Origin: Corynebacterium sp. 74A
GTDB lineage: Bacteria; Actinomycetota; Actinomycetes; Mycobacteriales; Mycobacteriaceae
Direction of reading: 5' to 3'
DNA length: 64,000 nt
Assembly: GCF_008930665.1 (NCBI RefSeq)
Contig: NZ_PQMG01000003.1
Span: 1-64,000 of the forward strand
In this document: piece by piece, positions 42,166 through 52,186 of the stretch
Layout: each line of letters starts with the position of its first letter
Position numbering within the stretch: position 1 is the first letter of the stretch
The notes under the pieces: generated by a model
What the model saw: the letters and a program-made list of their open reading frames with translations, nothing else
What the model was told of the DNA's origin: nothing
Database searches by the model: none
Position numbers and translations under genes: made by a program

Positions 42166-43239
42166 TTAGTTCTCCGCCTCCAAGCGCGCGGCACGTTCGG
42201 CCGCCTGGAGCGCGGTGAAGAGATCATCGAGCTGACCATCCAGCACCGAATCAAGGTTATTGGCCTTGTAGTTGATGCGGTGATCAGAGATGCGGTTTTC
42301 CGGCCAATTGTAGGTGCGGACACGCTCCGAGCGGTCCATGGTGCGCACCTGATTAGCGCGGCCCTCGGCAGCCTCCGCCTCGGCTTCTTCCTCGCGCATC
42401 TGCTGCAGACGAGCGGCCAGCACCTGCATGGCGCGGGCACGGTTCTGGATCTGCGAGCGCTCCTTCTGGCAGGTCACCACCACTCCCGTGGGCAGGTGGG
42501 TGATGCGCACGGCCGAGTCGGTGGTGTTCACGCCTTGGCCGCCCTTACCGGAGGAACGATAGACATCCACGCGGATGTCCTTTTCGTCGATCTCCACATC
42601 CTCGACCTCATCGGGCTCGGGGTAGACGAGCACACCGGCCGCGGAGGTCTGGATACGACCCTGCGATTCGGTGACGGGCACCCGCTGCACGCGGTGCACC
42701 CCGCCCTCGAACTTGAACACGCTCCACGCACCATCGCGGGAGGGCTGCTTTGAGCGGATCGAGAGGGTGATGTCCTTGACGCCACCCAGATCAGACTCGG
42801 CGAGATCCAGCACCTCGGTGGAAAAGCCATTCTTATCGGCGAACTTCTGGTACATGCGCACCAGCTCACCGGCGAAGAGAGCGGCTTCTTCGCCGCCGGC
42901 ACCGGACTTCACTTCCATCACGATGTCATCGCCATCGTGGGGATCGCGCGGCGCCAGCAGATCGGCGAGCTGCTCCTCGAGTTCGATGGCGCGCTGCCCC
43001 AGCCGCTCGGCCTCCTCCGCGAAGTCATGATCCTCATAGGCCATTTCCTTCGCGGCTTCGTGGTCCTCGCGGGTGGACTTCAGTTCCTTATACACCTTCA
43101 CGATCGGGCCGAGCTCCGAGTAGCGCTTTGCGACGCGGCGCGCGGCCTTTTGATCGTTATGGAGTTCAGGATCAGCCATCTGCTGCTCCAAGCCGTGATA
43201 TTCGGCCAGGATGTCATCAACTGCTGAAACTTGGCTCAT
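42166..43239 (-). CDS. prfA: Peptide chain release factor 1
   Basis: Ends translation at UAA and UAG. The 357 residues carry the GGQ loop in [16 protein letters not shown] (about residues 230-245) and the RF1-type stop-recognition tripeptide P-V-T in [10 protein letters not shown]. The gene is 1 base after rho and coupled to prmC. Confidence 0.97.
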   Translation of the reverse strand: MSQVSAVDDILAEYHGLEQQMADPELHNDQKAARRVAKRYSELGPIVKVYKELKSTREDHEAAKEMAYEDHDFAEEAERLGQRAIELEEQLADLLAPRDPHDGDDIVMEVKSGAGGEEAALFAGELVRMYQKFADKNGFSTEVLDLAESDLGGVKDITLSIRSKQPSRDGAWSVFKFEGGVHRVQRVPVTESQGRIQTSAAGVLVYPEPDEVEDVEIDEKDIRVDVYRSSGKGGQGVNTTDSAVRITHLPTGVVVTCQKERSQIQNRARAMQVLAARLQQMREEEAEAEAAEGRANQVRTMDRSERVRTYNWPENRISDHRINYKANNLDSVLDGQLDDLFTALQAAERAARLEAEN

Positions 43240-43240
43240 A

Positions 43241-45256
43241 TTAGGAGTATTCCTCCTCCTGGTCGGCCGCCATCGGCGCGGAGGATGCCACCTGCACCAT
43301 GAACTCGCCGTTGTTCTTGGTCTTCTTCAGCTGCTTGATCAGCAGGTCAATGGCCTGCTGATTGTCCAGCGCAGACAGGATACGGCGGAGCTTGTGCATG
43401 ATGCGGGCCTCTTCCGGGGCGAGCAGCAGCTCATCCTTACGGGTGCCGGAGGGATTGACATCCACGGCCGGGAATACGCGGCGCTCAGAGATCTTGCGAT
43501 CCAGCTTCAGCTCGGCGTTGCCGGTGCCCTTGAACTCCTCGAAAATCACGGTATCGCCGGCAGAGCCGGTCTCCACCATGGCCGTGGCGATAATGGTGAG
43601 GCTGCCGCCGTTTTCGATATTGCGGGCAGCACCGAGGAAACGCTTCGGCGGGTAGAGAGCATTGGAGTCCACACCACCGGAGAGGATGCGGCCCGAGGCT
43701 GGGGAGGAATTATTGTAGGCGCGGCCCAGACGAGTGATGGAGTCCAGCAACACCACCACGTCCTCGCCCTGCTCCACCAGGCGCTTGGCGCGCTCGATGG
43801 CAAGCTCGGCGACGGCGGTGTGCTCGCTCGGCGGGCGGTCGAAGGTCGAGGCAATAACCTCGCCCTTGACGCTGCGCTGCATGTCCGTGACTTCCTCGGG
43901 GCGCTCGTCCACCAGCACCACCATCAGGTAGCACTCCGGGTTATTGGTGGCGATAGCGTTCGCAATGTTCTGCAGAATCGTCGTCTTACCAGCCTTCGGC
44001 GGGGAGACGATCAGTGCGCGCTGTCCCTTACCAATGGGCATGATCAGATCGATCACACGGGTGGTGAGGATCCGCTGCTCCGTTTCCAAGCGCAGACGCT
44101 GGTTCGGATACAGCGGGGTGAGCTTGGAGAAGTCTGGGCGCTGCCGAGCCTCGTCCACACTCATGCCGTTGACGGTATCCACGCGGACCAGCGGGTTGTA
44201 CTTCTGGCGGCGGTTATTGCCGCGGTTATTCCCGCCGACCTTGGCCTGGCCGGTAATGGCGTCGCCGCGACGCAGCCCGTTTTTACGAATCATGTTCTGA
44301 TTGACAAAAACGTCCTGGGTTCCGGCCTGGTAGCCGGTGGTACGCACGAAGGCAACGTTGTTATCCACGATGTCTAGGATGCCGCCTACCGGCTGCAGCT
44401 GGTCATCATTGCGGTTGTCATTATCATCCTGGCCGTCGTTGCCGCGATCGTTATTGCGATCATTGTTGCGGTCATTATTACGGCCACGGCGGTTGTTGCG
44501 ATCACGACGATTGCGGCGACCGCCCCTGTCATTGCGGTCCCGGCGATTGCGGCGGTTACCGCCCTGGTCGTCGTTGTTATCGCTGTCATCCCGACCGGAA
44601 TCATCGCCATCGCGGTTATCGCGGTTTTTGTTCCTGCCGCGGTTGTCGCGATCACGGTTGTCGCGGTTATCACGGTCGCGGTTGCGGTTGTCGCGGTCGC
44701 GACGATCACGATTGTCGTTGGAGGAGTTGTCCTCGGAGTCACCGCGCTCATTATCGTCCTCGCCGCGGTCATTATCGCGACGCTCGCGCTGAATCTGGCG
44801 CTGCTTATGGCGGCGGGCACGGCGGGCTGCGGAGCGAGATTCGTAGTACACCGGCTCGTCGTCAGTCTCGGAAGACTGGGAGGAGGACTCGGCGGCCTTT
44901 TCCGGCTTCTCGTTCTTGTCGCCCTTATCGGAGTTCTTCTCGGCCTTCTTCTCATCGGCAGCGTCGTGCTGCTCGGGGGTGTGGGCCTTGGTAGTAGCGC
45001 GACGACGTCGCGAACGTGGCGAGTGATCCTCTGCCTCAGCGGAGGAATCGGAGGCATCCTTCTTCGCCGCAGCGCGCTGAGAGCCCTGTCCCCCGTTGCC
45101 TCCGGCCGCGCCGTTCTGGGCGGCCTTAATGGCGTCAACGAGCTCAACTTTGCGCTTACCGGAGAGACCACGCAGACCCAAGTCGCGGGCCATCGCGCGG
45201 AGTTCCGGCAGCCGCAGGGAGTTCAGGTCCTTAGCGGAAGTGTCCTTGTCGGTCAC
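43241..45256 (-). CDS. rho: Transcription termination factor Rho with large R/N/D-rich insertion
   Basis: Hexameric RNA helicase for factor-dependent termination. The GTG at 45256 (AAAGGA at 5 bases) gives 671 residues; an ATG at 45283 is the alternative. A Rho N-terminal domain ([18 protein letters not shown]) is followed by about 260 residues of low-complexity sequence, latterly built from Asn, Arg and Asp, then the RNA-binding domain and ATPase core with [10 protein letters not shown] and [11 protein letters not shown]. High-G+C actinobacteria usually have such insertions, but this one is long. It heads the rho-prfA-prmC run. Confidence 0.96.
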   Translation of the reverse strand: MTDKDTSAKDLNSLRLPELRAMARDLGLRGLSGKRKVELVDAIKAAQNGAAGGNGGQGSQRAAAKKDASDSSAEAEDHSPRSRRRRATTKAHTPEQHDAADEKKAEKNSDKGDKNEKPEKAAESSSQSSETDDEPVYYESRSAARRARRHKQRQIQRERRDNDRGEDDNERGDSEDNSSNDNRDRRDRDNRNRDRDNRDNRDRDNRGRNKNRDNRDGDDSGRDDSDNNDDQGGNRRNRRDRNDRGGRRNRRDRNNRRGRNNDRNNDRNNDRGNDGQDDNDNRNDDQLQPVGGILDIVDNNVAFVRTTGYQAGTQDVFVNQNMIRKNGLRRGDAITGQAKVGGNNRGNNRRQKYNPLVRVDTVNGMSVDEARQRPDFSKLTPLYPNQRLRLETEQRILTTRVIDLIMPIGKGQRALIVSPPKAGKTTILQNIANAIATNNPECYLMVVLVDERPEEVTDMQRSVKGEVIASTFDRPPSEHTAVAELAIERAKRLVEQGEDVVVLLDSITRLGRAYNNSSPASGRILSGGVDSNALYPPKRFLGAARNIENGGSLTIIATAMVETGSAGDTVIFEEFKGTGNAELKLDRKISERRVFPAVDVNPSGTRKDELLLAPEEARIMHKLRRILSALDNQQAIDLLIKQLKKTKNNGEFMVQVASSAPMAADQEEEYS
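44400..44780 (-). repeat. Low-complexity Asn/Arg/Asp coding repeat in rho
   Basis: An imperfect array of short units coding DRDN, NRD and NNDR, giving strings such as [14 protein letters not shown]. Nearly all residues are Arg, Asn, Asp or Gly. This is likely an RNA-binding disordered tract and a site of slippage. Confidence 0.8.
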
Positions 45257-45515
45257 AGAGTTCCTTTCATCGCTTTTCTTCATCCCCCGTGATCGCCGCG
45301 GCTGTGCAGGAAACACGCCGTATGCAGCGGATACGAACACCTGCCCTAATCGGTAGGGCACGGATGGGCATTCGAGGTTAAAAGCTACTGTGGAGTTTGA
45401 TATGGGGACTACCTGTGGATCATGATTACCCAGCGGTGAAATGTCGGCAGATAGTCTATACGCGTGGCGTAAACGCGAGGCGTCACGGAGTGCAGGCTCA
45501 CGGCCGTCGACGCAA

Positions 45516-45526
45516 CGTCGATAAGC
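45516..45526 (+). repeat. Word-2 core
   Basis: CGTCGATAAGC, with diverged flanks, about 260 bases upstream of rho. Confidence 0.65.
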
Positions 45527-45836
45527 AGTGGCGGTCAGCCGCCTCCTACAAGGGCGATCAAACAATGTGATGTGAGCCGCACCACACGCACCGCAGTCTG
45601 CAGTTAGCCACCGCGAAGTGGCAAAGAGTGTGCGGGGAGTGTGCGACGTCTAAAGCCTCGTTGACGCCTGTGTTCGCACCAAGAGCGTAGAGCACGATCC
45701 TCAATCATTCTTAAGTTGCGTGCTACTGACTCTCGATCATAACAGAGCTGTAACTCTCCTGCGAAGAGGCATCGCCCGCATTGTGCCATGTGGGGTTGGG
45801 CCCGCAATCAGACACAAGAGTGTCGCGGCAAGCAGT

Positions 45837-45842
45837 TAAGCT
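45837..45842 (+). promoter_or_regulatory. Candidate -10 of the AMP-ligase gene (leaderless)
   Basis: TAAGCT, 7 bases before the ATG at 45850, without a Shine-Dalgarno. The context matches the exonuclease promoter at 2858. Confidence 0.45.
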
Positions 45843-45849
45843 AGACCGT

Positions 45850-47646
45850 ATGCGCAGCACCATGCACGATATTCCCCTGTCCTTGGCGCGAATCCTCACC
45901 TACGGCTCCACCGTGTTCGGCGACACCACAGTGACCACGTGGACCACTCATGGCCCCGAGACCACGACCTTCGCGGACATCGGTTCCCGTGCCGCCGCAT
46001 TCGCTCATGCCCTGCGCGATGAGCTGGGTATCGATGGCGACCAGCGCGTGAGTACCTTCATGTTTAACTGCGCCGAGCATCTCGAGGTGCTCTTCGCCAC
46101 CTCCTGCATGGGGGCGGTATTTGCGCCGCTGAACAAGCAGCTGATGCACGATCAGATTCGTCACATTATTAATCACGCCGAGTCGCGGGTGATCGTCGCC
46201 GATCCTTCTCTCGCCGCGCCGCTGGGCTCTATTCTGCGCGGCTGCCCCACCGTGAGCGCGGTGGTGTTTATCGGGCTTGAGGACCACGAGCGGCTGCGCA
46301 CACTCATTCCCGAGCATCTGCCCGTGTACTCCTATGAGGCGCTGCTCGATGGGCGCCCAGCGCACTATGACTGGCCGGAATTGGATGAGACCACGGCCGC
46401 GGCCATGTGCTATTCCACCGGCACCACGGGCGCTCCGAAGGGCGTGGCGTATTCGCACCGTTCCCTTTATATCCAGACCCTGGAGTTGCGCTCCTCCGAT
46501 GCGATGGCAATTGCCCACGGCGTGCCCTTTTTATGCTGCGTGCCGATCTATCACGTGTTGAGCTGGGGTGTGCCCGTCACGGCCTTTATGTCTGGCACCC
46601 CGCTGATCCTGCCCGGCTCCGATGTCTCGGCCCCGCGGCTGGCGGAGATTATCGAGACCTGCCACCCGCGCATGGCGCATGGGGTGCCCACCCTGTGGAT
46701 TTCCCTCATGGTGCATTATCTCTCCCACCCGCCGCAGCGCATGAGCCTCACCGAGCTATTCGTTGGCGGCTCCCCCGTGCCGCCGGTGCTGATCCAGCTG
46801 TGGGAGGAGCGCTATGGCGTGGATGTGGTGCACGTGTGGGGTATGACGGAAACCTCCACGGTCGGCACGGTCTCGCGCCCGCCGGTGGGCGCCTCCGGCG
46901 AGCGGCGCTGGCTCTATCGCACCTCCCAGGGGCGTTTCTCGCCCTCGGTGGAGTTCCGAGTGGTCAACGATGGCGCTATCCAGTCCTCCACGGACCGCAA
47001 CCAGGGCGAGATTCAGGTGCGCGGCAATTATGTGACCGAGCGCTACTATGACTCCCCCACCGAGCACGGCGAAAACCCGGCCTCGGTCTTTCGCGGCGAA
47101 CCAGTGGATCATGCCGCAGAACAATTCACCGAGGATGGCTGGTTGAAGACGGGCGATGTGGGCTCGGTGACCAAGGATGGCTTCCTCACCATCGAGGACC
47201 GTGCCCGGGATGTGATCCGCTCCGGTGGCGAGTGGATTTACTCGGTGCAGCTGGAAAACATGGTGATGGAACACGACGATGTCGTCGAGGCCGCAGTGAT
47301 CGGCTACCCCGACGATAAGTGGGGCGAGCGCCCCCTCTCGGTAACGGTGCTGCACCCGGGAGTAGATCCCACCCGGGCGACGGCGGAGCGGCTGCGCGAT
47401 AGCCTGCGCGAGCGCCTGCCCCGCTGGATGCTGCCCGAGTATTGGACCTTTGTCGAACGCATCGACAAGACCAGCGTGGATAAGTTCGACAAGAAGGATC
47501 TGCGCATGCACCTGCGCGATGGAGACTATTCGGTGATCAAGCTGATCGGACCCGGCGCCTCCACCCCGCAGGACAGTACGCAGCGCACAGACAGCCCGGC
47601 GGATCGCGGGGCCAACGAGGGGAAAGATCCCGCAGCGCAGCAGTAG
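45850..47646 (+). CDS. AMP-dependent acyl-CoA synthetase/ligase (FadD-type)
   Basis: A 598-residue adenylating enzyme that activates a carboxylic acid, probably a fatty acid. The motifs are CYSTGTTGAPKGVAYSHRS (about residues 191-209), VWGMTETSTVGT, WLKTGDVGSV and the core RDVIRSGGEWI; the C-terminal lysine is in SVDKFDKKDLR. These fit medium- or long-chain acyl-CoA synthetases; the exact substrate is open. The start is probably leaderless. The acidic tail beyond about residue 565 is variable. Confidence 0.88.
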   Translation: MRSTMHDIPLSLARILTYGSTVFGDTTVTTWTTHGPETTTFADIGSRAAAFAHALRDELGIDGDQRVSTFMFNCAEHLEVLFATSCMGAVFAPLNKQLMHDQIRHIINHAESRVIVADPSLAAPLGSILRGCPTVSAVVFIGLEDHERLRTLIPEHLPVYSYEALLDGRPAHYDWPELDETTAAAMCYSTGTTGAPKGVAYSHRSLYIQTLELRSSDAMAIAHGVPFLCCVPIYHVLSWGVPVTAFMSGTPLILPGSDVSAPRLAEIIETCHPRMAHGVPTLWISLMVHYLSHPPQRMSLTELFVGGSPVPPVLIQLWEERYGVDVVHVWGMTETSTVGTVSRPPVGASGERRWLYRTSQGRFSPSVEFRVVNDGAIQSSTDRNQGEIQVRGNYVTERYYDSPTEHGENPASVFRGEPVDHAAEQFTEDGWLKTGDVGSVTKDGFLTIEDRARDVIRSGGEWIYSVQLENMVMEHDDVVEAAVIGYPDDKWGERPLSVTVLHPGVDPTRATAERLRDSLRERLPRWMLPEYWTFVERIDKTSVDKFDKKDLRMHLRDGDYSVIKLIGPGASTPQDSTQRTDSPADRGANEGKDPAAQQ

Positions 47647-47716
47647 GTCCAGCGGGAACCGCACGTGGGCGCCGCATAAAACCCGAGGGGCGTGGTGGCA
47701 TCACAGTCGGGGTATC

Positions 47717-47722
47717 TATACT
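47717..47722 (+). promoter_or_regulatory. Candidate -10 of moaA
   Basis: TATACT, a consensus-like hexamer, 12 bases before the moaA ATG; the leader would be at most about 5 bases. Confidence 0.5.
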
Positions 47723-47734
47723 CTTGTCTGCACC

Positions 47735-48811
47735 ATGAACAATGACGCTGCCCCTCATTCCCTTCAGCGCGAGGCCGCGTCCGAACCAACCACCCTGCTC
47801 TTAGAGGATAGGTTCGGCCGCACGGCCCGCGATCTGCGTGTGTCGTTGACCGATAAATGCAATTTGCGTTGCACCTATTGCATGCCGGCCGAGGGGCTGA
47901 AGTGGCTAGCTCAGGAAAAGACGCTCACCGATGAGGAGCTGTGTCGTCTCCTGCGCATCGCGGTGGAACGCCTCGGCATTCGTCAGCTCCGCTTCACCGG
48001 CGGCGAACCCCTGCTCCGCCGCTCCCTTCCTGACATCATTGCCTTCGCCACCAGCTTGCGCACCGACGAAGGCCGCGCCCCGCTCACCGCGTTGACCAGC
48101 AATGGACTCGGCTTGGATAAAAGGGCCGCCGAGCTTGTCGACGCTGGCCTGAATCGCGTGAATATCTCCTTGGATTCGCTCGACCGCCACCGCTATCACA
48201 CCCTGTCGCGGCGCGACCGGCTCGATGACGTGCTGGCCTCCATCGACACCGCGCTCAAGGTCGGGCTCACTCCGGTCAAGATCAATACCGTGGTGATGCC
48301 TAACTCGAACGAAGGCGATATTCTGCCTCTCGCCCACTTTGCGGTGCGCACCGGTGCTCAGCTGCGCTTTATCGAGCAGATGCCCCTCGGCCCGCCCGAG
48401 AAATGGGACCGCAACATCATGATCACCGCCCAGGACATCGTGGACACCCTCGCCGAAGACTTTGAGCTCACCGCATCCTCCACACCCCGCGGTTCCTCCC
48501 CAGCCCAGCTGTGGCATGCTGTAGAGCGCCAGCACCCGCACCACTCTGGGGAGATCGGTGTGATTGCCGCGGTGACGCGTCCCTTCTGTGGCGACTGCGA
48601 TCGCTCGCGACTGACCGCCGATGGCTTCATGCGCAATTGCTTATTCTCCCGCAGCGAAACTGACTTGCGTACGCTGCTGCGCTCGGGGGCGAGTGATGAA
48701 GAGATCATGGCCGCCTGGGCCGCGGGCATGGCGGAGAAAAAAGCCGGTCACGGGATTGATGATCACAGCTTCATCCAGCCCCAGCGCCTCATGTCCGAAA
48801 TCGGCGGCTAA
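47735..48811 (+). CDS. moaA: GTP 3',8-cyclase MoaA
   Basis: Radical-SAM enzyme for the first step of molybdenum cofactor synthesis. The N-terminal cluster cysteines are in DKCNLRCTYCMP (about residues 39-50), FTGGEPLLR is present, and the second cluster's cysteines are in FCGDCDRSR and NCLF. It ends in the essential GG (SEIGG). It opens the moco gene group. Confidence 0.97.
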   Translation: MNNDAAPHSLQREAASEPTTLLLEDRFGRTARDLRVSLTDKCNLRCTYCMPAEGLKWLAQEKTLTDEELCRLLRIAVERLGIRQLRFTGGEPLLRRSLPDIIAFATSLRTDEGRAPLTALTSNGLGLDKRAAELVDAGLNRVNISLDSLDRHRYHTLSRRDRLDDVLASIDTALKVGLTPVKINTVVMPNSNEGDILPLAHFAVRTGAQLRFIEQMPLGPPEKWDRNIMITAQDIVDTLAEDFELTASSTPRGSSPAQLWHAVERQHPHHSGEIGVIAAVTRPFCGDCDRSRLTADGFMRNCLFSRSETDLRTLLRSGASDEEIMAAWAAGMAEKKAGHGIDDHSFIQPQRLMSEIGG

Positions 48812-48867
48812 AGATAGGCCGCCGCCCAGACCCAAATCGTGTGATTGTCTCAGAGGAGAACCCGCCC

Positions 48868-49128
48868 GTGATGTCTGATGTGAATCTTCAGGTTCGTTTC
48901 TTCGCCGCCGCTGCGGATGCGGTGGGCCGCGAGCACATTACCCTGCACCTGCCGGCGGAGTCGGCGGTGTCCGATGCGCTGGCCGCGCTGCACCGCCGTT
49001 TCCCCACCGCAGCGCCGGTACTTGCCAACTGTGCGGTGTTCATCGACGACCACCTCGAGGCGGATGAATCCCGCCAGCTGGCGACCGTAGAGAGCATGGA
49101 TCTCCTGCCGCCTTTCGCCGGCGGCTAA
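48868..49128 (+). CDS. moaD: Molybdopterin synthase small subunit MoaD
   Basis: Ubiquitin-like sulfur carrier of molybdopterin synthase. About 86 residues, ending LLPPFAGG, the C-terminal GG that is thiocarboxylated. AGGAG at 48854 fits the GTG at 48868 best (9 bases); the ATG at 48871 is an alternative. Confidence 0.92.
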   Translation: MMSDVNLQVRFFAAAADAVGREHITLHLPAESAVSDALAALHRRFPTAAPVLANCAVFIDDHLEADESRQLATVESMDLLPPFAGG

Positions 49129-49152
49129 ATTACTGCCGCCGCTGGATAAGGC

Positions 49153-49572
49153 TTAAGCGCAGTTCGACCACTCATAGCTGCCATCGGCGAAATACTGTTT
49201 CTTCCACACCGGTAGACGCAGCTTGACGGCGTCGACAAGCGCCGCGATGGCGGCAAAAGAGTCCTGACGGTGCGAAGAGGATACTGCCGCGGCGAGCGCC
49301 ACGTCTCCGATGCGCAGAGAACCGGTGCGATGAAAAACGGCCAGCGCGTGCAGATCGAAGCGCTCGGCGATGTCGTCTGCCACCTCGGCGATGATGCGTG
49401 AGGCCGCCGGATGCGCGGAGTATTCGAGCGCGCTCACGCTATGGCCGTGATCGTGATTGCGCACCCGCCCATCGAAGGTGACCACCGCACCCGCCTCGGG
49501 GCGTGCGACCGAAGCATGAAGCTTGGCCATATCGATCGGCTCGGTGCACATTCCGGAACTGGTGACGGCCAA
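49153..49572 (-). CDS. moaE: Molybdopterin synthase large subunit MoaE
   Basis: Catalytic partner of MoaD, 139 residues. VVTFDGRVRNHDHG and the catalytic lysine pair in LPVWKKQYFADGSYEW (about residues 119-134) are the hallmarks. I keep the TTG at 49572, because AAAGGA lies 6 bases before it; an ATG at 49551 is possible. It runs against its neighbours moaD and moeA. Confidence 0.93.
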   Translation of the reverse strand: MAVTSSGMCTEPIDMAKLHASVARPEAGAVVTFDGRVRNHDHGHSVSALEYSAHPAASRIIAEVADDIAERFDLHALAVFHRTGSLRIGDVALAAAVSSSHRQDSFAAIAALVDAVKLRLPVWKKQYFADGSYEWSNCA

Positions 49573-49622
49573 GGGGTATCCTTTCTACGCTGCGGCTGAC
49601 TCCGCTGCTCATCGCTACTCGC

Positions 49623-49628
49623 TAGACT
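49623..49628 (+). promoter_or_regulatory. Candidate -10 of moeA (leaderless)
   Basis: TAGACT, 8 bases before the moeA ATG, with no Shine-Dalgarno. It lies in the 64-base gap to the divergent moaE. Confidence 0.45.
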
Positions 49629-49636
49629 TGCCCACT

Positions 49637-50920
49637 ATGCCACAGATTCGCAATGTCGACGATCACCTGCGCGCCGTCGTCGAACTCGGCCAGCGCTACC
49701 TCAACGCCACTGATACTTCCACCGAGATGTGTGCGACGGAACACTGTCGCGGCCGAGTGCTCGCCACAGACCTTCCCGCCCGTTATCCCATCCCGGTGTT
49801 TCATAATTCGGCGATGGACGGCTTCCTGGTGCATCACGCAGATCTCACCGACGGCACCACCACCCTGCCGGTGGTCGCGGACGTGCCCGCCGGCAGTGCC
49901 CCGCACACCCCGCGCTCGGGCGAAGCGGTACGCATCATGACCGGCGCCCCCATCGATTTCAGTGGCCCGCCCGCAGACTCCCCGCTGGCCGTAGTGCCGG
50001 TGGAGGCCTCGGATATGCCCATCGGGCGCAGCGACTGCCCCGCCGAGGTGCGCCTGAACGGCACAGCCGCTCCTGGCCAGCATATCCGTGCCGCTGGGGA
50101 AGATGTCAGCGTCGGACAACTCGTACTCACCGCAGGCACGGTGCTCGATGCCGGCGCGATCGCGACGGCAATCTCCATCGGCTACGCCGAGCTCAGCGTC
50201 TACCGCCTGCCCACCGTGGCAGTACTGTCTACCGGCGATGAGCTCCGCGGCCCCGGCGAGGAACTCGGGGCGGGCCACATCCCCGATTCCAATGGGCCAA
50301 TGCTGGCAGCACTGGTTGCCGCTCTCGGCGCCGAATGCATCCGCGTTCACAGCAGCTCCGATTCCCCTGCGGAGTTCGAAGACACCCTGCGGTCGCTGAA
50401 CGAGCGCGCCGATCTGATCATCACCTCCGGCGGAGTATCGGCAGGCTCCTTCGACGTGGTCAAGGAGGTACTCAGCCGCCACGGAGTATGGTTCGGCCCC
50501 ATCGCCCAACAACCCGGCAAGCCGCAGGGCCTCGGCATGATCCACGACACCCTCATCACCTGCCTGCCGGGCAACCCGGTGAGTGTCTACGCGTCCTTCC
50601 ACCTCTACGTAGCTCCGCTCATTCGGCTACTACGCAGCAGAGCGAGCACCCCGGATCACTGGGATCTTCCCATCATTCACGCCACCGCTGGTGGGCACTT
50701 CCCCAGCGATTCTCGGCGCGCCCGTTTCGTGCCCGTGTGTCTTGAGCGCGAGGGCTCCATTACCGATGCGACGGTGCGGGCGGTACCCGCCCATGATCGC
50801 GGCCTCGGCTCACATCTCATTAGCTCGCTCGCGATCGCCGATGGGCTGGCGATCGTGCCACCTAGGGCAGGCGATATCACCGACGGTGCAGCTGTGTCGG
50901 TGCTCAGCACCCGGCTCTAA
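49637..50920 (+). CDS. moeA: Molybdopterin molybdenumtransferase MoeA
   Basis: Inserts molybdenum into adenylylated molybdopterin. The 427 residues include HNSAMDGFLV (about residues 56-65), GDELRGPGEELGAGHIPDSN, TSGGVSAGSFDVVKE and LPGNPVS. The ATG at 49637 is set by sequence similarity; the frame back to 49523 overlaps moaE. A full word-1 copy (50626-50642) codes RLLRSRA in a surface segment. Confidence 0.95.
   Translation: MPQIRNVDDHLRAVVELGQRYLNATDTSTEMCATEHCRGRVLATDLPARYPIPVFHNSAMDGFLVHHADLTDGTTTLPVVADVPAGSAPHTPRSGEAVRIMTGAPIDFSGPPADSPLAVVPVEASDMPIGRSDCPAEVRLNGTAAPGQHIRAAGEDVSVGQLVLTAGTVLDAGAIATAISIGYAELSVYRLPTVAVLSTGDELRGPGEELGAGHIPDSNGPMLAALVAALGAECIRVHSSSDSPAEFEDTLRSLNERADLIITSGGVSAGSFDVVKEVLSRHGVWFGPIAQQPGKPQGLGMIHDTLITCLPGNPVSVYASFHLYVAPLIRLLRSRASTPDHWDLPIIHATAGGHFPSDSRRARFVPVCLEREGSITDATVRAVPAHDRGLGSHLISSLAIADGLAIVPPRAGDITDGAAVSVLSTRL
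50626..50642 (+). repeat. Word-1 copy, full length, inside moeA
   Basis: GCTACTACGCAGCAGAG, identical to the intergenic copy at 37873 and read in the frame LLRSR, as is the pabAB copy at 8606. Confidence 0.85.
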
Positions 50921-51016
50921 AGGGCGGTGCGCCGGCTGCTGAGCACCGGCTAGTACGATTCGGGCGCGCGCCACCGTACTTTTATCCACGACTTACGTAT
51001 TTTCCAAGGACGTTTC

Positions 51017-51505
51017 ATGAGCAAAGATCTGACTTTCACCCACCTCAACGAGGCGGGCACCGCCTACATGGTGGATGTGACCGCCAAGAACCCCACCGTG
51101 CGCGAAGCTACCGCGTATGGCGAGGTGGCGTGTTCCCCCGAGGTGATGAGTGCGCTGAGCGATAACCGCGTCCCGAAGGGCGATGTGCTCGCCGTGGCCC
51201 GCATCGCCGGGATCTCGGCGGCAAAGAAAGTGCCCGAGCTTCTCCCACTGGCCCACACCATCGGCGTGCATGGCTGCTCGGTGGAACTGGAATTGCAGGA
51301 CGATCACGTGGCCATTACCGCCACGGTGCGCACCGCTGATCGCACCGGTGTGGAGATGGAAGCACTCACGGCGGTCTCGGTGGCGGCACTCGCCGTGATC
51401 GACATGGTTAAGGGCGTGGATCGTTCTGCCTATATTCGACGCAGCGCGATCATCTCCAAGTCAGGTGGGCGCTCCGGCGACTGGTCCCGCGAGATCCCCC
51501 AATGA
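51017..51505 (+). CDS. moaC: Cyclic pyranopterin monophosphate synthase MoaC
   Basis: Second enzyme of the first moco step. 162 residues with MVDVTAK, LLPLAHTIGVHG (the usual LCHPL replaced by LAHT, histidine kept), GVEMEALTAVSVAALAVIDM and KSGG. The ATG at 51017 has AAGGA 7 bases upstream. It overlaps mobA by 4 bases (ATGA). Confidence 0.95.
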   Translation: MSKDLTFTHLNEAGTAYMVDVTAKNPTVREATAYGEVACSPEVMSALSDNRVPKGDVLAVARIAGISAAKKVPELLPLAHTIGVHGCSVELELQDDHVAITATVRTADRTGVEMEALTAVSVAALAVIDMVKGVDRSAYIRRSAIISKSGGRSGDWSREIPQ

Positions 51506-52167
51506 GCACCCAGCTCGATGTGATCCTGCTGGCCGGGGGCCGCGGCAGTCGCATGGGTGGCCGCGATAAAGCCACCGTCGAGGTGGCGGGCCGCCGGCTG
51601 ATCGATCACTGCCTCGCCACCATCGAGGCGAGCACCACACCCACGGCCATCTGCGTGGTCACTACCCGCCCGGTGGAGCTGCCGGAGACTGTTCTGCGCG
51701 CCACCGAACGTCCCACCTTCGCTGGACCTGTCGCCGCCATCGCCGCAGGTGTGCAGCAGCTGAGGGTGGATCGCACGCCGAGTCCCACCACGCTTGTTCT
51801 CGCGGTGGACGCGCCCCACTCTGCCCAGCTCTATCCGCAGCTGGCCGCGGCACTCGCGGCACCTGTGGCCGGTGGCGAGGATGTGGCAGAGCAGGCAGAC
51901 GCGCCCCACAGCGCGGACACAGCGGGCGGCGATGTCGCTCTGGTGCGTAGTAGCGATGGCCACCGCCAGCCTTTGTGCGCTTTGTGGCGCACCGCGGCAT
52001 TAGAGCAGGCGGTGGCGGCACTAGAGGAATGCGCTGGGGCTGCCGTATCGGCGTTAATGAAGAATCAGCGCATCATTACTGTGACGGGCGATGGCTCCGA
52101 ACGTGACTATGACACGCTCGCCGCGTTGGCGGAGTTTCCGCCGGCGACCGGCCAGCGGCACGGCTAG
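51502..52167 (+). CDS. mobA: Molybdenum cofactor guanylyltransferase MobA
   Basis: Attaches GMP to the cofactor. 221 residues, with the nucleotidyltransferase loop LAGGRGSRMGGRDKA (about residues 10-24) and VDAPH metal motif. It is translationally coupled to moaC. A word-1 core (51944) codes VRSSD. Presence of MobA implies a bis-MGD or MGD enzyme elsewhere in the genome. Confidence 0.9.
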   Translation: MSTQLDVILLAGGRGSRMGGRDKATVEVAGRRLIDHCLATIEASTTPTAICVVTTRPVELPETVLRATERPTFAGPVAAIAAGVQQLRVDRTPSPTTLVLAVDAPHSAQLYPQLAAALAAPVAGGEDVAEQADAPHSADTAGGDVALVRSSDGHRQPLCALWRTAALEQAVAALEECAGAAVSALMKNQRIITVTGDGSERDYDTLAALAEFPPATGQRHG

Positions 52168-52186
52168 CGCTCGCAACGCGAGGCGG

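Larger units (their letters stand above)
45257..45849. other. Divergent region rho / AMP-ligase
   Basis: 593 bases without a convincing gene. It must contain the rho leader and promoter, and the ligase promoter at the right end. A word-2 core (CGTCGATAAGC, 45516-45526) lies in the middle. A 67-codon minus-strand frame (45604-45807) has no recognisable features. Confidence 0.6.

Noticed and set aside
45604..45807. A 67-codon minus-strand frame between rho and the AMP ligase
   Set aside because: No domain, no ribosome site and unusual composition; probably chance.
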